From Triangularia verruculosa (lineage: Eukaryota > Ascomycota > Sordariomycetes > Sordariales > Podosporaceae), in assembly GCA_033296885.1 (NCBI GenBank), contig MU863910.1, positions 186,001 to 250,000 on the forward strand: a DNA stretch of 64,000 bases, written 5' to 3'. Position numbers and translations under genes: made by a program. The notes beneath the pieces were generated by a model. The model was not told the origin of the DNA, made no database searches, and was given only the letters and a program-made list of their open reading frames with translations. Within the stretch, counting starts at the first letter, position 1, and every line of letters starts with the position of its first letter. Positions 57,979-64,000 of this stretch are shown here, in pieces.

Positions 57979-59279
57979 ATGAAGGGTCACTTTCTTCTCC
58001 CGCTTTCGTTTTGCGGAGCGGTCACTGCTCAGCTGGACAAGCTCGCGAAGGAAGCAGGGCTCCTATACTTCGGTACTGCGGTCGATAACCCCAGCCTCAA
58101 CAACCAGAATTACCTGCGCATTGCTCGGGATCCAGCAGAGTTTGGTTCACTAACCCCGGCAAATGGACAAAAATGGTCCAGCACCCAGCCAAGCCAGGGG
58201 CGTTTTACCTATGGCAGCGGTGACGCTATCGCCCATGTTGCTCGACAGACAGGGCAACAATTAAGGTGCCATACATTGATATGGTACAATCAGTTGCCTG
58301 GTTGGGGTCAGTCTTCTGTAACAACTTGACCTGGCACAAAGCACCCACGGATGAGTACCTTACCAGTTGCTGACATGAAGTGCGGGTTGCGGTCTAATAG
58401 TGGGGAGTGTCTACAGCCGTGACCAGATGCAACAGATAATTACAACGCATATTCAAAACGTTGTGGGGCACTACAAGGGCAGGTGCTATGCTTGGGATGT
58501 GGTGAACGAGGCCATGGAAGACGATGGGAGATACCGCAACAACCCAAGTAGGTATGCTTCATCCTGTCGCCACGATGCCTCTACTAATAAACCGATCAGT
58601 GTACCGGGCCATGGGAGTGGATTACATTACTCACTCCTTCAAGATTGCGCAGCAAACCGACCCTGCTGCCAGGCTCTACTACAACGACTTCAACATCGAG
58701 CGATGCTGCAATGCCAAGATCAACGCCACGATCGCTATGATTCGTACTGTCAAAGCCGCAGGGGCTCCCGTTCATGGAATTGGCATGCAAGGCCACTCCC
58801 GAGTGGGCATGTCACCCTCCAAGCGAGAGATGAAAGAGACCATGGCTCGCTTCTCCGAGCTTGTCGATGAGGTTGCGTTTACCGAGGTTGACATTCGCCA
58901 CACAAAACTACCAATCGGGACCGCTGAAAGAGAGCAGCAAGGCAGAGATTACATGGAGGTTGTAGGAGCTTGCTTGGAGACTCCAAAGTGTGTGGGAATC
59001 ACGGTATGGGACTTTACTGACCAGGTTCGTCTGATTCATGTCACCCCTCCAACCTGTCTTGACTGCAGCCTTGATTTGCTAATAGGTGGAACCGTGTCTA
59101 AGTACTCTTGGATACCTCAGCAGTATCCAGGAGAGGGGGAGGCGTGTTTGTGGGATAGAAATTACAACCAGAAGCCAGCTTATCATAGCATTGTCGGTTT
59201 ACTGCACAGTGCAGCCAGCGCCGGGTTGAGGGCATCGGCGACGCAAGCACCTATTGCTACCGTCACCGCTGCAGTTTGA
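57979..59279 (+). CDS. Secreted endo-1,4-beta-xylanase, GH10
   Basis: An extracellular hemicellulase cleaving internal beta-1,4-xylosidic bonds. Exons inferred: 57979-58306, 58401-58547, 58600-59024, 59103-59279, 358 residues. A signal peptide (about the first 17 residues, ending AVTA before QLDKL) is visible. GH10 landmarks: FGSLTPANGQKW, HTLIWYNQLPGW, acid/base Glu in WDVVNEA, NDFNIE, GIGMQGH, nucleophile Glu in FTEVDIR, and WDFTDQ joined to YSWIP. The last intron has an unusual GTTCGT donor; reading through it would leave an in-frame 26-residue insert, so splicing there is less sure. The first intron (94 bp) is also inferred from frame and family length. There is no carbohydrate-binding module; the C-terminus ends in an Ala/Thr-rich tail. 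Confidence 0.88.
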
Positions 59280-61189
59280 TGGCATCATGCAACTGGGAAC
59301 CATGGTGGGAAGGGAGTAGAACGCCAAGGTTTTATTGAGTTCCCTCACCCCCATTCGATGTGATATTTCCGCCCGAAGCGAATGGGAAGTGGATTTTCCG
59401 CAGAGTATAGATACCTATCGCAGAAGCTTATGTATTCTACTGTTAAAATCCCCCTATTGATCTATTGAATACAAATGGCGCAGAAGGATCGGAGTTGGGG
59501 TCTAGACAGAGATCGTACGCGGCAAGTGGTGCTGGTCACACGGTGCCTGGCTCAAAACAGGTCTCCTCATCACACCGACCAAGTTCATATACTGTCACAT
59601 GGCGTCTGCCTGGGGCGAAGTTCACGGCGTTGGACAACATCCCGCGCTTGCCGACTCATTAATGACATTTGGGACAGTGGCTGATGATAATTTCTCAGCT
59701 TCCAGGTTGCATTTGACTCTGTTTGCTTTTAGATTGGTTGACGGTGCGTCTAGCGTACCTACCTGATTGGGGGGTCGAGATAAAGGCTGCTAGCTCGGGC
59801 CCTTCGTGCAGATCACATGAGCAATCGGTAGGTACTGTGATATTTCTGGAGCTTCGCCAGACCCGTCAAGACTCGATCAAAGTGTACGTGAAAGAGTCCA
59901 TAGCTGAAATGCGCTCATTAGGACATGAGCTGGAGTGAAGTGAGCAAGACACCCTCAGAGAAGAGACTCACGCTGCCTTTCTTGAAGATGGGCTGCGGCA
60001 TTGTGGATGATGATGAAGACACACAGTACCTGGAGATATGTGCACTGGGGGGTACTCTCATGAGGAATGTCAATACCTTAAACCGGAAGCGTAGATCTCG
60101 TTGGTCGATCTTAAACGAGCCCATGATTAATCGATTCGATTTTTGGCGGCACCAGGTAGTCGACACGGTTGAATGCAAGACGTGCCAGAAACAAACCGGC
60201 ATTTTTGGAGTCCCGACGTCGCCCCACCGGAGTCCTTTTGCAACTTCTGGCTGCACAATTGGCCCGGTTCAAAAGGCCTTTGAGTTTTGACAATTGCCTG
60301 CTGCAGAGATTCGTTCGTCGATGGTTACCTACCCACGCCGCCCGCGTGGCATGTCAGGGATTAGGTAGTGGATGTTGGTAGGATTATGGATGCCATCCTG
60401 CTGGCGACACGGCCGTCCAACGGCGGTGTGTTTATTGCGGTGTGGAATGTTCTGACGATGGGGGCGGGCTTACTTCTATCGAAAGCTCACGTGAATACAA
60501 TTCGGGGTTCCCTTGTACAACTTTCGAATAGGGATACGGCCTCGCCTTGTCAGAGTCACAGGGGGCCAAAGGATTTGATTCGTCAGCCCTATGATGCCAT
60601 GTTGCGGCACCGGGCAAGAGTGTGGGAGCACACGCCCACACCAAACACCACCACATCCATCCTGAGGAAGAGGTGTTCAGGGAGTTTCTGTGGCTTGTTG
60701 CCGTCTCAATGTGGCTCCTACGTCAGCGCCCGCCCTTTGATGACTGCCTGGACCTTCTCGCATCTGCATACCCGCTTGAAGCCGCATATCTCGGGGATAC
60801 CTCAGAATAGTTACCTTATGGTCATAAGTAGGTCATACGAACAACGCCGAGTTGCGCTAGCGGACATTGGCAGTCTTTTGCCTTTTTTTCGACTTGTAGC
60901 ACTGCCACATATCTCCACTTATGTTTGATGATTACCTCTACGGCCCTGTCGGGCGAGACTTTGCTGTTACCCTACTCATTGTGAAGTACCTAGGTATTGA
61001 GTTCGCTCGATATGCCCAGGCCCTGTACCTTGCCCCGGGTGAGGCGCTCTGCTGGTATTTGCCCACTCATATAGAGTATAAGAAGGGCGGCATCTCTGCC
61101 ACACGAATAAGGTTTTCTTTTTTTTTCTCGTACCTTAAACAGATCAACCCCGTACAGTCAGTCCTGGTTTTATCTTCCAGCCTTCAGTC
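59280..61189. other. Long intergenic region upstream of the terpene synthase
   Basis: About 1.9 kb in which no frame shows recognisable protein features or plausible splicing. A TACCTAGGTA word lies near 60965-60975. Confidence 0.55.
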
Positions 61190-62468
61190 ATGCCACACTC
61201 AAAACAGACATCCGTGAAAAGAATCGCCGCCCAACTCAAGGGACAAACACTTCACCTTCCAAGCCTCAACCCGGTCCTTGCCAACTGGCCAACCGAGATC
61301 AACCCTCACTATAACGTGTTAAAACGGAAGGTTGCAGCCAAAATCAAGGAGTGGATTACCGACGACCACGTCCGTCGAAAGGCTGAGATCATCGACCTGC
61401 CGCTATTTTCTTCGCTGTTTGTTTCCCTACTTCACAAGATCTATTATCTCACCATCTACTAACAACTCATCCACCCAGATGGTACCCTTATGCCAGCCTT
61501 GATCGCCTTGAAACAGCAACATGGTACTCGATGTGGATTTTCCTTTGGGACGATGTCATCGAGGAAAGCGCTGCACCGTCCTCTGGCATCACTGATAAGG
61601 TGTCATGGATCCACCAACAAGCACTGCGGTATATGGAGTACCATCTTGGCCTGTCGTCCAGTACTGCCGAGCCAGCGCCTCCAACAAAGTATTGCACGCT
61701 TTTCAGGCATGCCGCTGAGCCATTCCGAAAAGCATCAAGCCTCCTTCAGAGAAGAAGATTATTTGAAGAGCTCAAGGACTACATGGATGGTTGTGAGGTT
61801 GAGCAGGAGTTCGTGCGGGCCGGTGAGCTGCCCACGCTCAAAGAGTACTGGGCGCACAGACTCGGTACATCGTCAGTTCACACCTACAGTGCCTTAGGGG
61901 AGTATATGAGCGGAAGGAGTATACCGCCAGAGATGTTTGACAGACCAGAGCTCAGAGAGCTGTGGGTAGGAATAAACAGGCACATTGTGACGTAAGTGCT
62001 CCTCGGGTTACGGAAGTCAGACTGTTAGGTCAAAGGCCATGGTACCAGGTATTAACAAATGATTATAGTGTCAATGATCTTATTTCCCTTAAGAAGGAAG
62101 TACTCAAATACAGTTTCCATAGTCTTGTTCCCATCGTCATGAACGAGACTGATGCAGACTTGGATACTGTTGTCAACAGTTTGGTAGACACGCTGCGCTC
62201 AATTGGGGACGGCATGGAGCAGACAGGGAGCACTTTAATTGCTCTTGCCGAACGTGATCATGGGATCGAAGGGAGAGAGAGTACAGAGCAATATGTCAGA
62301 TGTCTCCAAACCAGTGCCACAGGCAATTATTGGTGGTCGTAAGTTCTCACGGTTGATCTTAGCATTCATCTGAACTAGAGACTGATTTTGCTTTCCAGAC
62401 TCTTTTGCGGCCGCTACGGTGTCGAGCAGTACCTACAGGCTGATGGATCTCTCGCTGTACCTCTCTGA
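61190..62468 (+). CDS. Class I terpene cyclase, sesquiterpene-synthase-like
   Basis: This would cyclise a linear prenyl diphosphate (probably farnesyl diphosphate) with Mg2+, in the cytosol. Exons: 61190-61416, 61479-61991, 62069-62338, 62399-62468, which join to 359 residues, typical for fungal enzymes; introns of 60-77 bp. The N-terminus has the NPHY block; the aspartate-rich motif reads WDDVIEE (DDxxE type); the second metal motif is NDLISLKKE (NDxxSxxKE); the C-terminal RY pair lies in CGRYG. All three metal and diphosphate motifs are intact. The fold is like other fungal sesquiterpene synthases, but the product cannot be predicted. The downstream FAD monooxygenase on the opposite strand could be a tailoring partner. 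Confidence 0.92.
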
Positions 62469-63281
62469 GGCCCCTTTCGGACAACCATTTTAATTACCTA
62501 ATGAAGTGGCTAAACTTTCGTTCGCGTACCTAAGGTAATCTGAATGACCTTTTGTTCTCTTAGGCATTGTCATAACCATTCACATCTGGGTTTGTTGACA
62601 CTGAACCTGTCTTTTCTTAAACTTCATCTGTGGGCAATATTTAATACACAGCGTCACCCGGTACACAAGAATCCAAAAAGTCGCCTCCGTACCTACCTAC
62701 CTACCTTTGTTTGATGTGCGGGAACATTTACTTAGATATGTTGATGAATCATGGGGTTGGCAACGAAAATACTTGGGGCCTATATGGTATTACAACCATA
62801 ATTCAGAAACAAACAATAACCTTTTCCGCGTCCTACAGTACCTAAAGTACACAACATTTATAAAGCAAGAAACTTCCCTCAGAACAATCTATTGGCCGGT
62901 TCGTAACTCAGGGCTGCACAGCTTGGTCTTACACATCCTCTGGAGGCAATTGCCCTGTCTCTTGCGTTGACTTACGTGGCCTGTTTTTTGGTGTACTTCA
63001 GTTTGCTGATCAAAAGGACGAAGTTACCTAATGATATGATTTTGCCGCCTAGATGACTGGAGATCTGTCTCGAGTTCTCAAGGCTAGTATTTTTTATTTG
63101 AAAATTAACAGCGAGTCAGGAAGAAGTCGGCCTATGGCCTCATTCACCCATGTGGGGCGTTCAGGGGTTTCAGGGGTATTCAGACCACTGGCACACACTT
63201 TCGGACAGTGTACAAATTGCAGGCGCCCCATCAAATCGTCAAACGTCTAAAAGTCATGTACAAATCGGATACCAACACTCC
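62469..63281. other. Intergenic region between terpene synthase and monooxygenase
   Basis: 0.8 kb between two convergent genes. It contains a CCTACCTACCTACC repeat at about 62690-62706. No gene is recognised. Confidence 0.6.
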
Positions 63282-64000
63282 TCAAGCTTGAGCGGCATTC
63301 TTTAAGCCTGCATGCAAGTTTCTCAAAGCCTCCTCACGATGCTTCCCAACATCGAGATCCAAAATGACATCCCAGCGCTTGAGAAATGTACCTGGTTCCT
63401 GCAAATATCCTTCGAGCGCGCCGCCACCAAGGAGAATGTCACCCGTCTCGCGACTGGACTGGACGATGTCTTGTGTCCGGGGGCGCCGAGCATCATCGTA
63501 TACCTTGAGTGCTACTCGTGCTTCTCTCGGCGTCTTGACCTCACCAAGAAGAGACGACAGGATAAGGCTGTCTTCGAGGGACATCCCAGCTCCAGAGCCC
63601 TGCCAGGGAGTAGTCGCATGCGCGGCATCACCCATGATACATACTGACCCATCGACGTAGGTCCGGGCCGGGGCATGATCCCAAAGATACATTGCTGGTT
63701 GGCCAGACTGGCTGCAGAGCAACTGTATCGGGGTGTCAATACTCATGCATTTTTCATGTGAAAATTGAAAACTTACAGCATCGATGGCTTTTGCTAAGTG
63801 ATCCGGCCACCCACGAGTGGCTTTCTTGATTTCGTCTGCGCTCACCAGACGATGCCACTGATCTGGTTTGTTTTTAGATGGCTCATCTCTAGCGGCAATA
63901 ACCAACTGGACAAGTTGGCCATTGCTAAGTAGGTTATGCATGACAAATGACCCATTTCCAATCCAAGAGTGTTCATAGGGGTCCTCGAGATTGACAGCCT
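63282..64000 (-). CDS. FAD-dependent monooxygenase, C-terminal part (cut by window edge)
   Basis: The 3' part of a salicylate-hydroxylase-like flavoprotein on the minus strand. The visible exons are 64000-63777 (continuing beyond the edge) and 63722-63282, with a 54-bp intron. The second FAD motif reads GDAAHATTPWQGSGAGM, followed by a DARRPRTQDI helix common to these enzymes. The N-terminal GxGxxG and DG motifs are outside the window. Adjacent and convergent with the terpene synthase, it may tailor a terpenoid or act separately. Confidence 0.9.
   Translation of the reverse strand, partial: AVNLEDPYEHSWIGNGSFVMHNLLSNGQLVQLVIAARDEPSKNKPDQWHRLVSADEIKKATRGWPDHLAKAIDAVSFQFSHEKCMSIDTPIQLLCSQSGQPAMYLWDHAPARTYVDGSVCIMGDAAHATTPWQGSGAGMSLEDSLILSSLLGEVKTPREARVALKVYDDARRPRTQDIVQSSRETGDILLGGGALEGYLQEPGTFLKRWDVILDLDVGKHREEALRNLHAGLKNAAQA

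Overview
This window is nuclear DNA from a filamentous ascomycete (Pezizomycotina), most likely a Sordariomycete. The genes carry many short GT-AG introns, mostly 50-95 bp with CTAAC/CTGAC branch sites. The protein set is typical of these fungi: a giant NRPS, an ABCC transporter, a LaeA-like methyltransferase, P450s and a GH10 xylanase. A transposon remnant beside an AT-rich block looks RIP-mutated, and TACCTAGGTA-type short repeats recur between genes. The exact genus cannot be fixed from the sequence alone.

Layout. 1-2068 is a broken Ty1/copia retrotransposon on the minus strand (gag zinc knuckle, protease, pre-integrase, integrase start) that runs off the left edge. 2650-4200 is very AT-rich and gene-free. 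4380-4850 holds a 119-bp tandem duplication and a 10-11 bp repeat array. 5112-29919 (minus) is one NRPS gene of 8 exons encoding about 8,053 residues: C*-A1-T1-E / C-A2-T / C-A3-T-E / C-A4-T / C-A5-T-E / C-T / C-T*. 32152-37232 (plus) is a full-length ABCC transporter, divergent from the NRPS across a 2.2-kb intergenic region. This NRPS plus ABC-transporter pair, with five A domains, E domains in modules 1, 3 and 5 and an A-less sixth module, matches what I recall of the Fusarium NRPS4/fusahexin locus. It therefore probably makes and exports a (cyclic) peptide with alternating D and L residues.

To the right are a dienelactone hydrolase (38092-38976), a lineage-specific multi-pass membrane protein (39211-41244, minus), a LaeA-like methyltransferase (42852-44231, minus) and two divergently transcribed P450s (45243-46994 minus; 48332-50237 plus). 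Next come an FAD monooxygenase (51205-52583), an aldehyde dehydrogenase (52803-54388, minus) and a 2,3-dihydroxybenzoate-decarboxylase-type amidohydrolase (55762-56922). The last three, perhaps with the neighbouring P450, look like an aromatic aldehyde/acid catabolic or tailoring set: aldehyde to acid, ring hydroxylation, non-oxidative decarboxylation. A GH10 xylanase (57979-59279) follows.

The right end holds a class I sesquiterpene-synthase-like gene (61190-62468) and the C-terminal part of a second FAD monooxygenase (63282 to the edge), possibly the start of a terpenoid locus outside the window. Exon boundaries were inferred by eye from splice signals and reading-frame or family continuity. 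No database search was possible.
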